From the NCBI GenBank assembly GCA_020633465.1, contig JACKDN010000026.1, forward strand, positions 1 through 64,000: a DNA stretch of 64,000 bases. Reading direction: 5' to 3'. This stretch comes from Myxococcales bacterium (lineage in GTDB: Bacteria > Myxococcota_A > Bradymonadia > UBA7976 > UBA1532). Positions within the stretch are counted from its first letter, which is position 1; each line of letters starts with the position of its first letter. Below the pieces are notes generated by a model. The model worked only from the letters and a program-made list of their open reading frames with translations, searched no databases and had not been told where the DNA came from. Shown piece by piece: positions 16,545-24,429 of this stretch. The position numbers and the translations under genes were made by a program.

Positions 16545-17741
16545 ATGAGGCGAACCGTCGGATGGGCGATGCTGGGCGCGGCGCTGCTCGTCGGCTGCGC
16601 CGCCGGTGAGACATCCGACGAGCCGGGCATCCTCGATGTCGACGCCAGCGCTGGCCCCCCGAACGGCAGCTTCGGGCCCCCCGCCAGCAAGCCCCCCGCC
16701 GCCAACCGCACCCCCGAGACGCCGAACACGCCGCCCGCCGCCGAGGATCCGTGCGGCGGCATCGGCCCCGCCGGCGACTGCCGCGGCGATCTGGTGGTCT
16801 GGTGCGCCGGCAGCCGTCTGCGCACCGAGGACTGCGCCGCGCGCCGGCTGGTGTGCGCCTACAACGAGGCCGACGCGCGCTACGCCTGCGCCGCGCCGCA
16901 GGCGGGCGAGCAGCCGCCGCCCGAGCAGCCGCCGCCCGCCGACGGCTGCGGCGGTCTGGACGGCGCCGGCCGCTGCGACGGCGACGTCGCCGTCTGGTGC
17001 GAGCAGGGCATGCTCACCCGACGCGACTGCGGCGCCGAGGGCGCCACGTGCGGCTACGTCGAGGCGCTGAACGGCTTCTTCTGCGTCCCGCCGGGCGCGC
17101 CGCCCGCCGAACAGCCTCCACCGGCCCAGCCGCCGCCCGAGCAGCCACCGCCCGCCCAGCCCCCCGGCGAGATCCCGCGCCCCGGCCCCGATCCAGCCGA
17201 CTGCGGCGGCCTCGACTACGCCGGCCGCTGCGTCGGCACCGTCGCCGAGTGGTGCGGCGAGGCCGGCATCGAGCGCGTCGACTGCGCCGAGTGGGACGCC
17301 CCGTGCGGCTACGTCGACGACGAGACCGGCTACTACTGCCAGGCGCCACCCGCCGAGCAGCCGCCGCCCGAGCAGCCGCCGCCCGAGCAGCCGCCACCCG
17401 AGCAGCCCCCCGCCAACGCCTGCGGCGGCCTCGACGCGCGCGGCCGCTGCGAGGGCGACGTCGTCGTCTGGTGCGACGGCGAGGCCCTGCAGCGCATCGA
17501 GTGCGACGTGCTCGACCAGACCTGCGCCTGGGTCGACGACACCCTGGGCGTCGACTGCGTGGACCGCGCCGGCCCGCCCCCCGCCGCCGATCCCTGCGAG
17601 GGCCTCGACTTCCAGGGTCGCTGCGAAGGCACCACCGCCGTCTGGTGCGCGGACGGCCAGCGCTACAGCACCGACTGCGCCGAGCGCGCCCAGACCTGCG
17701 GCTGGGCGGGCGAGGAGGCCGGCTACTACTGCGTCGAGTGA
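16545..17741 (+). CDS. Secreted lipoprotein with five Cys-rich repeats and PPPEQ linkers
   Basis: 398 residues. Signal peptide with lipobox LLVGC (Cys about residue 18). Five modules of about 50 residues follow, each with the pattern C-G-G-L-D-x-x-G-R-C, then W-C, D-C, a C-G-Y or C-A-W and a final YYC or similar; six Cys per module imply three disulphides. The modules are separated by linkers made of PPPEQ and PPPAQ units of varying length. No enzyme motif was seen, so a surface-binding or structural role is inferred. GGAGG sits 8 bases before ATG 16545, which decides the start over GTG 16539. No homologue is recognised. Confidence 0.75.
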   Translation: MRRTVGWAMLGAALLVGCAAGETSDEPGILDVDASAGPPNGSFGPPASKPPAANRTPETPNTPPAAEDPCGGIGPAGDCRGDLVVWCAGSRLRTEDCAARRLVCAYNEADARYACAAPQAGEQPPPEQPPPADGCGGLDGAGRCDGDVAVWCEQGMLTRRDCGAEGATCGYVEALNGFFCVPPGAPPAEQPPPAQPPPEQPPPAQPPGEIPRPGPDPADCGGLDYAGRCVGTVAEWCGEAGIERVDCAEWDAPCGYVDDETGYYCQAPPAEQPPPEQPPPEQPPPEQPPANACGGLDARGRCEGDVVVWCDGEALQRIECDVLDQTCAWVDDTLGVDCVDRAGPPPAADPCEGLDFQGRCEGTTAVWCADGQRYSTDCAERAQTCGWAGEEAGYYCVE

Positions 17742-17785
17742 GGCGCGGGTGTGCGCGGACGCGCGCGCCCGGCTAGGATGAGCCC

Positions 17786-18382
17786 ATGCACGCCATCGCC
17801 CACCCCGAAGCCCACGAGCCCGTCGGCGAGCAGCGCGTGCTGCTGTCGGGTGTTTCGTGGGCCGACTACCTGCGTTTGCTCGACATCCGGGGGGACCGCC
17901 CCGTCCCGCGCATGGCCTTCCTCGACGGCACGCTGGAGCTGATGAGTCCTTCACGCTTCCACGAACGCATCGCCACGATGCTCGGCCGCCTGATCGAGCA
18001 GTACGCTCTCGAACGTGACGTGCCGCTCCATGGTTTCGGCTCGTGGACGCTACGCCGCGAGGAGGGGCTCCGCGGCGTCGAGCCCGACGAGTGCTACGTC
18101 GTCGGCCCGCCCGAGGCCGATGTGCCCGACATCGTCATCGATGTCGAGCACACGTCCGGCGGCCTGGACAAGCTCGCCATCTACGCCGCGCTCGGCGTAC
18201 CCGAGGTCTGGCGCTTCGCGCGCGGCACCCTCACGTTCCATGCCCTCCGCGACGACCACTACACCGAGGTAACCCGGAGCGCCCTGCTGCCCGACCTCGA
18301 CCCCGCCGTGCTCGCCGAGCTCGCCGCCCGCACCGACCAACACGCCGCGATCAAGGTCTGGCGCGACCTGTTGCGCACGTAG
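17786..18382 (+). CDS. Uma2 family (DUF820) putative restriction-endonuclease-like protein
   Basis: 198 residues. The order of motifs fits Uma2: SWADYLRLLDIRG, LDGTLELMSPSRFHERI, VEPDECYVV, then the nuclease-like core DIVIDVEHTSGGLDKLAIYAALGVPEVW. The acidic Asp/Glu residues correspond to the PD-(D/E)xK fold, but the biological role of the family is not established; members are abundant in cyanobacteria and often in repeats-rich or mobile regions. A copy of the local interspersed repeat follows 27 bp after the stop. Confidence 0.8.
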   Translation: MHAIAHPEAHEPVGEQRVLLSGVSWADYLRLLDIRGDRPVPRMAFLDGTLELMSPSRFHERIATMLGRLIEQYALERDVPLHGFGSWTLRREEGLRGVEPDECYVVGPPEADVPDIVIDVEHTSGGLDKLAIYAALGVPEVWRFARGTLTFHALRDDHYTEVTRSALLPDLDPAVLAELAARTDQHAAIKVWRDLLRT

Positions 18383-18408
18383 CATCGGCGGATCGGGGGT
18401 CGAATCGA

Positions 18409-18461
18409 GGGTCGTGCCAAACTAACGAACTTATTCGTCTCGATGCCCACTTTTTCGTCCC
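18409..18461 (+). repeat. Interspersed repeat, copy A
   Basis: Starts GGGTCGTGCCA, continues with AACTAACGAAC and ends CGATGCCCACTTTTTCG. Low GC compared with its surroundings. It pairs in inverted orientation with copy B beyond the proline racemase gene (11 identical leading bases). Confidence 0.65.
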
Positions 18462-18522
18462 GCCAGGTGGGCAGCACAGAAGGCGCCTGGCGCCACCGTC
18501 CCCGCTGTGGTGACCTGCCCCC

Positions 18523-19545
18523 ATGCTCGCCCCGACCGACTGGACCGCCGCCTTCGCCGACCGCCCGGCCTTCGTCACGCTCGACTCGCACACCGCCGGC
18601 GAGCCCACGCGCCTGCTCGTCGCGGGCCTCGACGAGTTGCCCGGCGCCACCATGGCCGAGCGCCGCGCTCGGTTGATGGCCGAGCGCGACGACGTGCGGC
18701 GCCTGCTGATGCACGAACCCCGCGGCCACGGCGGCATGGTGGGCGCCGTGCTCACCCCGCCCGAGCGCGCCGACAGCGACTTCGGCCTCATCTACATCGA
18801 CACGCGGCGCTACCTGTACCTGTGCGGCCACGCGACCATCGGGGCCGTCACCGCGCTGGTCGAGGCCGGCGCGCTGCCCCCGAAGCCGCTGTACCGCATC
18901 GACACGCCGTCGACCCGCTTGACCGCGCGCGCGACGATCGAGGGCAGGCGCGTCACCGCCGTCGAGCTCGAGGCGGCGTGGGCTCGGGTGCACGCCACCG
19001 GTGTGGTCCTCGAGGTCCCCGGCGTCGGGCCCGTGCGCGTCGACCTCGTCCTGGCGGGGGGCTTCTTCGCGATGGTCGACGCGCCGAACCGCGACCTCAC
19101 CGCGGCCAACGGCGCCGAGCTCGTCGACCTCGGCATGCGCATCCTCGAGGCCGCCAACGCGCAAGTGCAGGTGAGCGATCCCGACCTGCCCCACGTGCGC
19201 ACCGTCGACGTCGTCAGCTTCCACACCCGCGAGCGCAACGCGATCATCTACGGCGAAGGCCACCTCGACCGCTCGCCCTGCGGTACGGGCACCTGCGCCA
19301 AGCTCGCCTTGCTGCACCATCGCGGACACCTCGACGTGGGCCGCTTCACCGAGAACCGCGGCCCCCTCGACACCGCCTTCGTCGGACGCGTGGTCCGCAC
19401 CCTCGCCGTGAGCGGCGGACCGGCCATCGTGCCCGCCGTGCGGGGCAGCGCTCACGTCACCGGCGTCCATCGCTTCGTGGTCGCGCCCGACGACCCGTTC
19501 CCCGCGGGGTTCCTCGTGGCCGGCGTCGAGTTGGGCTCGGCCTGA
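18523..19545 (+). CDS. Proline racemase / 4-hydroxyproline 2-epimerase family protein
   Basis: 340 residues. Both active-site cysteines of the racemase/epimerase type are present: YLCGHATIG (first Cys) and DRSPCGTGTCAK (second Cys); the dehydratase subfamily has Thr at the second site, so this should be a racemase or epimerase. N-terminal DSHTAGEPTRLL and PRGHGGMVGAVL are family signatures. The likely reaction is interconversion of trans-4-hydroxy-L-proline and cis-4-hydroxy-D-proline, or proline racemisation. No transporter or deaminase gene adjoins. The gene is bracketed by inverted copies of the local 50-bp repeat. Confidence 0.85.
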   Translation: MLAPTDWTAAFADRPAFVTLDSHTAGEPTRLLVAGLDELPGATMAERRARLMAERDDVRRLLMHEPRGHGGMVGAVLTPPERADSDFGLIYIDTRRYLYLCGHATIGAVTALVEAGALPPKPLYRIDTPSTRLTARATIEGRRVTAVELEAAWARVHATGVVLEVPGVGPVRVDLVLAGGFFAMVDAPNRDLTAANGAELVDLGMRILEAANAQVQVSDPDLPHVRTVDVVSFHTRERNAIIYGEGHLDRSPCGTGTCAKLALLHHRGHLDVGRFTENRGPLDTAFVGRVVRTLAVSGGPAIVPAVRGSAHVTGVHRFVVAPDDPFPAGFLVAGVELGSA

Positions 19546-19546
19546 C

Positions 19547-19596
19547 GGAAAAGTGAAAGAAGTGGGCTAGTTCGTTCGAAAGTGTGGCACGACCCC
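19547..19596 (-). repeat. Interspersed repeat, copy B (inverted)
   Basis: Read on the minus strand it begins GGGTCGTGCCA, then ACTTTCGAACGAACTAG, then CCCACTTC. The same 11-base leader and ACGAAC and GCCCACTT blocks are in copy A. It starts two bases after the racemase stop codon. Confidence 0.6.
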
Positions 19597-19669
19597 GCCG
19601 GCGCCTCGCCAGTTTGACTTGGTCCGGTGTCGGCTCTAGCTTAGTCTACATGGCCGGACGAGGTGACGC

Positions 19670-19903
19670 TTGATTCAGGTGAACATCCACGAGGCGAAGA
19701 CGCAGCTGTCGCGGCTGCTGGCGCGGGTCGAGGCGGGGGAAGAGGTGGTGATCGCCCGGGCGGGGCGGCCCGTGGCGCGGCTGTCGGCGGTGACCGTGGC
19801 GCCGGGCGAACGGCGGCTGGGGCTGGACGCCGGTCTCTTTCGGGTGCCGGACGACTTCGACGCGCCCCTGCCGGACGAACTGCTGGACACATTCGAAGGA
19901 TGA
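19670..19903 (+). CDS. Type II antitoxin, Phd/YefM family
   Basis: 77 residues from a TTG start with GAGG 7 bases upstream. The N-terminal part (IQVNIHEAKTQLSRLLARVE, then GEEVVIARAGRPVARL) is the Phd/YefM DNA-binding domain; the C-terminal tail (FDAPLPDELLDTFEG) would wrap the toxin. The stop overlaps the toxin ATG by 4 bases, the usual toxin-antitoxin coupling. It likely represses its own promoter, in the AT-richer stretch TCTAGCTTAGTCTACA just upstream (about 19634-19650). Confidence 0.9.
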   Translation: MIQVNIHEAKTQLSRLLARVEAGEEVVIARAGRPVARLSAVTVAPGERRLGLDAGLFRVPDDFDAPLPDELLDTFEG

Positions 19904-20289
19904 GAATCCTGCTCGACACGCAGGTGTGGCTGTGGATGGTCAGCGAACCCACGCGCCTCGCACCGGCGGCCCGGGCGGCGCTCGCGAACCGAGACAACGC
20001 GCTGCTGTTGTCGGCCGCCAGCGTCTGGGAGATGGCGATCAAGTACGCGCTGGGCAAGCTGCCTCTGCCCCAGCCGCCCGCGGACTTCGTGCCGCCCCGC
20101 CTGGTGCGCGATGGCGTCGAGCCTCTCGCGGTCGAGCATCACCACGCGGCCTACGTGGCCACGCTGCCCCTCCATCATCGTGATCCGTTCGACCGCCTGC
20201 TCGCGGCGCAGGCCGTGACGGAGCGCCTGGTCCTCTGCACGTCCGACCCGGCGCTGGCCGCCTACCCTTGTGAGCGGCTGCCCGCCTGA
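19900..20289 (+). CDS. VapC-like PIN-domain toxin
   Basis: 129 residues. PIN fold acidic residues are visible: Asp6 in LLDTQVW, Glu in SVWEMAIK, Asp in DPFDRLLAAQA and the CTSDPAL end motif. DTQVWLW plus SVWEMAIKYALGKL are characteristic of the VapC subgroup that pairs with Phd-type antitoxins. It should be a Mg-dependent RNase inhibited by the upstream antitoxin. A copy of the local repeat follows 12 bp after the stop. Confidence 0.9.
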   Translation: MRILLDTQVWLWMVSEPTRLAPAARAALANRDNALLLSAASVWEMAIKYALGKLPLPQPPADFVPPRLVRDGVEPLAVEHHHAAYVATLPLHHRDPFDRLLAAQAVTERLVLCTSDPALAAYPCERLPA

Positions 20290-20301
20290 TCCTGGCCGTC
20301 C

Positions 20302-20353
20302 GGGGTCGGGGCAAAGAAACGAACGAACTCGCCTCGGTGCCCACTTTTCGGGC
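20302..20353 (+). repeat. Interspersed repeat, copy C
   Basis: GGGGTCGGGGCAAAGAAACG followed by AACGAACTCGCCTCGG and TGCCCACTTTTCGGG. It lies between the toxin stop and a convergent small membrane gene. It links the A/B form (ending TGCCCACTTT) to the D/E form (starting GGGGTCGGAGCAAAGAAAC). Confidence 0.7.
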
Positions 20354-20357
20354 CGCT

Positions 20358-20534
20358 TCACCGGCGCGCGAGCAACTCGAACACAGCCAACGCCAGCAGC
20401 GCGCCCGCGACCAGGGCCCAGAAGAGCCCGCCACGCCACAGCTCGACGCCCAGCCACATCAGGGCCAGCACGACGAACGCGACGCGACGCCACAGCGGTG
20501 CCAGGAAGTCGGAGCTCTGCATCCGCGCGAGCAT
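20358..20534 (-). CDS. Small two-helix membrane protein
   Basis: About 58 residues starting MLARMQSSDFLAPLWRR, with two hydrophobic segments (VAFVVLALMWLGVELW and GLFWALVAGALLALAVFEL) and a terminal Arg-Arg. No family recognised. It follows the lipoprotein gene on the same strand; a TTG start 24 bases further upstream is possible. Confidence 0.45.
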   Translation of the reverse strand: MLARMQSSDFLAPLWRRVAFVVLALMWLGVELWRGGLFWALVAGALLALAVFELLARR

Positions 20535-20574
20535 CGGCCGGACCCCGCGCGCGGGCAAGCCCCGCGCGGCCGGC

Positions 20575-22103
20575 TCAGGGCGGCAGCCGCTCGATCGACA
20601 CCACGTCGCGCGCGTCGGGGTGCTCGGCGGCGGTCCAGATGCGGTCGGTGTGGCGCTCGTAGTACAGGTCTTCGCAGCCGTACACCCACGCCGAGATGCG
20701 GCTCTCGAGGCCGGGGCGCGTGCGGTACAGCCGTCCGAGGCGCCCGGCCTGGCTGGACGACGAGATGTACGTGTCGCCGTCCCAGGTCAGCGCGCCCTGC
20801 ATGCGCGTCTGCGCGCCCACCGCCGCGTCGGTCGCCCACACCCGGCCGCCGCCGTCCCCGACGAGCCAGCCCGTCTCGGGGTCGACGGGCCAGCGCGCCA
20901 GGCGTCCCAGCGCGTCGTCGGCGCGGTACTCGCCGGTCACGATCTGCGGCGGCGTGGCGCTGCGGTCGAGGCCCGCGAACGAGAACCGGATCGGGCACGC
21001 GTCGCCCGCCAGGCGGTAGCGCGCGACCTCGAGCGCCACGTACCGGTAGCCGTGCGCGTCGATCCGGCCGGCCGCCGCGCCGATGCGGTCGCGATCGTCG
21101 GTGTCGGTCACCTCGAGCACCCGGCCCAGGTCGAACACGCGCAGGCCGCCGGTGGTGTCGGCGACGTACAGCCAGTCGCCGAACCACACCACGCCGCCCG
21201 CGTGCAGCGCGCCGCCGCCGCCGGTGAGCACCGGGCCGAAGCTGTCGCCGCTCGGCTGCGCCAACAGGACGTGCCGATAGCGGATGGCCGCGGCGTCGGT
21301 CGCGTCGACCAGCGACACCCGCACCCCCTTGGCCGGCTGCACGTCGCGGTGGTCGTACCAGCTGACCAGGAACAGCCGTCGCGCGGGCCGACCGGCCTCG
21401 GCCCGCGCGTCGCTGACGCCGGTGATGCCCTGCGGGTACCAGTCGGTGGTGCCCATGTCGCCGTCGTTCCAGCGGAAGCCCTCGTGCGGGTGGTTGCGCA
21501 GGCGGTCGGCGGCGTCGGCGGTGATGCCCGCGCGGCCCTCCCGGTTCAGGTTGACCGCCTCGATGGGCAGCACGCGGCGCCCGCCGTCGCCGAGCGCCGC
21601 CAGCACCCGATCGGCGGCGGCGCGCCGGTCGTCGAAGTCGAGCGCGAAGCTGCAGTCGTGCAGCGTGACGATGTGGTGTTCGTCGACGGGCGGCAGCGCG
21701 CAGCCGGCCGCGCTGGGGCACCGGGGCGGCGCGGCGTCGGGGCGCGGCGGCGCCGCGTCGACCGCGGGGGCCGCGTCGGCGGGCGGCGGCGCGGCGTCCG
21801 GCGACGCCCGAGGTCGGCGGCCGCCGCCGCGTCCCCAGTGACCATCTGGGCGTCCCCCCGCGCAGCCCCGACGTCCGCGGACAGCGCGGCGTCGCGTGTC
21901 GGACCGGCGTCCGCCCTCGGGAGGCGCGCATCCGACCCAGCGTCCGCGCCGCGGCCCGCGTCGGTCGCGATCCGCGCGGCCGCGTCGGCCTCGACGTCGC
22001 GCTGCAGGCTGCCGCCGTCGCACCCGCCCAGCACGCCCGCCGCCAGCCACGCGACCGTCCACCACCTCGACCCGCGAGGTCGGAGCCCGCGGGGTCGGAG
22101 CAA
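20575..22103 (-). CDS. Secreted lipoprotein of unknown function, split by an apparent frameshift
   Basis: The N-terminal frame gives a lipoprotein signal (VAWLAAGVLGGC) and an Asp/Ala-rich linker ending MVTGDAAAAADLG. The remainder is in another frame, starting RASPDAAPPPADAAP and continuing to position 20575. A single missing base at about 21800-21860 (a C6 run lies at about 21854) would give one protein of about 509 residues. The mature part has beta-strand-rich segments (VVWFGDWLYVADTTGGLRVF, WDGDTYISSSSQAGRLGRLY) suggestive of a beta-propeller, close to secreted hypothetical proteins of soil bacteria. The TTG start is tentative and lies inside repeat copy D. Confidence 0.55.
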
Positions 22104-22197
22104 AGAAACAAACAAAGTCGCACTGTTTGCCAGTATTGCCCGCCGGGGTCGGAGCAAAGAAACGAACAAAGTCGCGCCGATTGCTACTTTGTCGGCG
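22091..22197 (+). repeat. Interspersed repeat, tandem copies D and E
   Basis: Two copies with a 54-bp period (22091 and 22145). Both start GGGGTCGGAGCAAAGAAAC and continue AACAAAGTCGC, then diverge. AT-rich for this genome. They occupy the gap between the lipoprotein gene start and the DUF2293 gene stop, so a promoter or terminator function is possible. Confidence 0.75.
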
Positions 22198-22234
22198 TCA
22201 GCCCGCGGCCCCGCGCCCCGCGCCGCGTCCACCC

Positions 22235-22930
22235 CTACGCCTCGGCCGCCGGCGCGGGCTGCGCCAGCGCCTTCTGCAGCGGGCAGCTCGCCTCGACCGC
22301 GTCCCCCCGCCGGTAGCTGCCCAGCAGCCGCCGCGATCGATCCGCCAGCATGCGCCGCACCTCGCGCCGCATGCCCTTCTCGCGGGGGATCTGCATGTTG
22401 TCGTAGGCCGTCGTCTGGTGCCGCATCCACGCGATCACCGCCGCCTCGGCCCGCTGCGCCACCGGGATGCGCTGCGTCCGCGCCACCGTCCCGCTGCCCA
22501 CCGGCGTCGCGTGCGTCGTCACCCGCTCGGCCACCGCCGCCGCCTCGGCCGCGTAGCGCGGGTGGAACGCCAGGAACGCCGTCACCTCGGCCCGGAACTG
22601 CCGCACGTACACTTCGTGGTCGCGCTCGCGCCGCGCCCGCCCGGCGTCCAGCTTCTTCTGGTACCCGGGCATCATCCGCTCGCGCTCGGCCCGCCGCTGC
22701 TCGCGCTCGACCACCTCGGACGGCGCCCACACCCCCCGCGAGAACGTCTTGCGCCCCTTCTTCTCCTGCACCACCCAGTGCGGCCCCGCGGCCTTCACCC
22801 GCCGCGTCACCATCGCGTCGCCCGGCGGCAGCAGCACCCACCCCTCGGGCGGCGTCAGGCGCGTGCCGTCCTCGGCGCGCAGGATGTGGGGCCTCGGCCC
22901 CGGGCTCACGGTGCGGGTCGTCTCGCTCAT
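22235..22930 (-). CDS. DUF2293-like protein
   Basis: 231 residues. The C-terminal half has the DUF2293 pattern: AAVIAWMRHQTTAYDNM, then EKGMRREVRRMLADRSRRLL. The N-terminal half contains a short beta region (GWVLLPPGDAMVTRRV) and a long charged helix (REQRRAERERMM). The function of the family is unknown; no catalytic motif is seen. The start is ATG 22930 because the longer frame is very Arg-rich and unlike protein. It is divergent from ubiB, with about 100 bp between starts. Confidence 0.7.
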   Translation of the reverse strand: MSETTRTVSPGPRPHILRAEDGTRLTPPEGWVLLPPGDAMVTRRVKAAGPHWVVQEKKGRKTFSRGVWAPSEVVEREQRRAERERMMPGYQKKLDAGRARRERDHEVYVRQFRAEVTAFLAFHPRYAAEAAAVAERVTTHATPVGSGTVARTQRIPVAQRAEAAVIAWMRHQTTAYDNMQIPREKGMRREVRRMLADRSRRLLGSYRRGDAVEASCPLQKALAQPAPAAEA

Positions 22931-23031
22931 GCGGCGCATCCTGCGAGCCGCGCCCCGCGCCGTCAACCGGCGACCGCGTTGCCCCCCGCGGCGTCGGGCT
23001 GCCACGATGCCCGGACGGAAGGAGGCAGCCC

Positions 23032-24420
23032 GTGGCCGAGGACGAGGTCCAGGGTTCGCGCATGCGGCGCCTGGTGCGCATGGGCTGGTTGGGCCGCAAC
23101 GCCGTGCCCCTGGCCATCAAGCGCGCCCGCCAGACGCTGCAGGGCGTCGAACTGCCCGCCCTGTCGCCCAAGAAGGTGGCCAAGCACACCCGCATCGCCG
23201 AGGAGGCCCTCGCCACCCTCGGCGATCTGAAAGGCCTCGCCCTGAAGGCGGGTCAGATGCTGTCCTACATGGACGGCGCCCTGCCCCCCGAGTACCGCCC
23301 CATCTACCAGAAGACGCTGACGAAGCTGCAGCAGGCCGCCCCTTCGATGCCCTGGTCGGCCGTCGAGCCCGTCCTGGTCGCCGAGCTGGGCGCCGTCGCC
23401 GACCACTTCGCGTCCTTCGAGCCCGAGCCCTTCGCCGCCGCCAGCATCGGCCAGGTGCACCGCGCCGTCCTGCACGACGGCGCCGAGGTCGCCGTGAAGG
23501 TGCAGTACCCCGGCGTCGCCCGCGCCATCGAGAGCGACCTGGACAACGCCAGCAGCTTCGAGGGCGCGGCCCGCGCCTTCATGACCGTGCTCGGCGGCGG
23601 CCAGACGGCGACCTACGGCAAGGCCGTCCTCGGCGAGATCCGCGCCCGCCTGTACGAAGAGCTCGACTACGCCCGCGAGGCCGCGATGCAGCAGCGCTTC
23701 GCCGACCTGCTGGCCGACGATCCCGACCTGCGCGTCCCCCGCGTCTACCCCGAGCACTCGAGCGGCCGCGTCCTCACCAGCGAGCTCATCCGCGGCCGCA
23801 CCCTCGACGCCGTGCGCGCCGACGCCGACGCCGACGCCCGCCGCCGCTACGGCGAGGCCCTCGCCCGCGCCGTCGTGAACGGCCTCTACACCTGGCGCCT
23901 GTTCAACGCCGACCCCCACCCGGGCAACTACCTCTTCCCCGCCGACGGCACCGTCGTCCTGCTCGACTTCGGCTGCGTGAAGGAGATCCCCGAGGCGATG
24001 TGCGCCGACATGCGCCGCTACGTCGCCACCGCCATCCGGGCCACCCGCACCGAGGCCCCCGCCGACTGGGCCGCCTTCGACGACGCCCTCGTCGCCGCCT
24101 TCCACCTCGACCCCGCCGAGCCCACCGTCTTCCGCGTCTACCGCGAGTTCATGCTCTACCTGCTGCGCCCCATCCTCGAGGACGCCCCCTTCCACTTCAC
24201 CGAGGCCTTCACCGGCGAGTCCATCGACCGCGTCCTGCAGGCCAAGTCCGAGCTGCTGTTCGAGAAGGGCCTCATCCCGCGCATCCCCAAGCTGCCCCCG
24301 ATGCCGGTCGACTACACCTTCCTCAACCGCCTGCAGTGGGGCTTCTTCTCGGTGATGACCCAGCTCGACGCGCCGGTGAACATGCACCGCCTGCTGCCGC
24401 CCGAGATGCGGACGGGGTAA
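23032..24420 (+). CDS. ABC1/UbiB-family atypical kinase
   Basis: 462 residues from GTG 23032, preceded by GGAAGGAGG. Family motifs in order: KAGQMLSYMDG (KxGQ), FAAASIGQVHRAVL (Ala-rich loop replacing the Gly-rich loop), VAVKVQYPGV (Lys), YEELDYAREA (ExD), FNADPHPGNYLF (catalytic Asp-His-Pro-Gly-Asn) and LLDFGCVKEI (metal Asp). UbiB proteins support quinone synthesis or lipid handling; this one has no ubiquinone gene nearby. It is the first gene of a three-gene operon; the TPR gene follows after 9 bp. Confidence 0.9.
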   Translation: MAEDEVQGSRMRRLVRMGWLGRNAVPLAIKRARQTLQGVELPALSPKKVAKHTRIAEEALATLGDLKGLALKAGQMLSYMDGALPPEYRPIYQKTLTKLQQAAPSMPWSAVEPVLVAELGAVADHFASFEPEPFAAASIGQVHRAVLHDGAEVAVKVQYPGVARAIESDLDNASSFEGAARAFMTVLGGGQTATYGKAVLGEIRARLYEELDYAREAAMQQRFADLLADDPDLRVPRVYPEHSSGRVLTSELIRGRTLDAVRADADADARRRYGEALARAVVNGLYTWRLFNADPHPGNYLFPADGTVVLLDFGCVKEIPEAMCADMRRYVATAIRATRTEAPADWAAFDDALVAAFHLDPAEPTVFRVYREFMLYLLRPILEDAPFHFTEAFTGESIDRVLQAKSELLFEKGLIPRIPKLPPMPVDYTFLNRLQWGFFSVMTQLDAPVNMHRLLPPEMRTG

Positions 24421-24429
24421 GCTGCGCCG

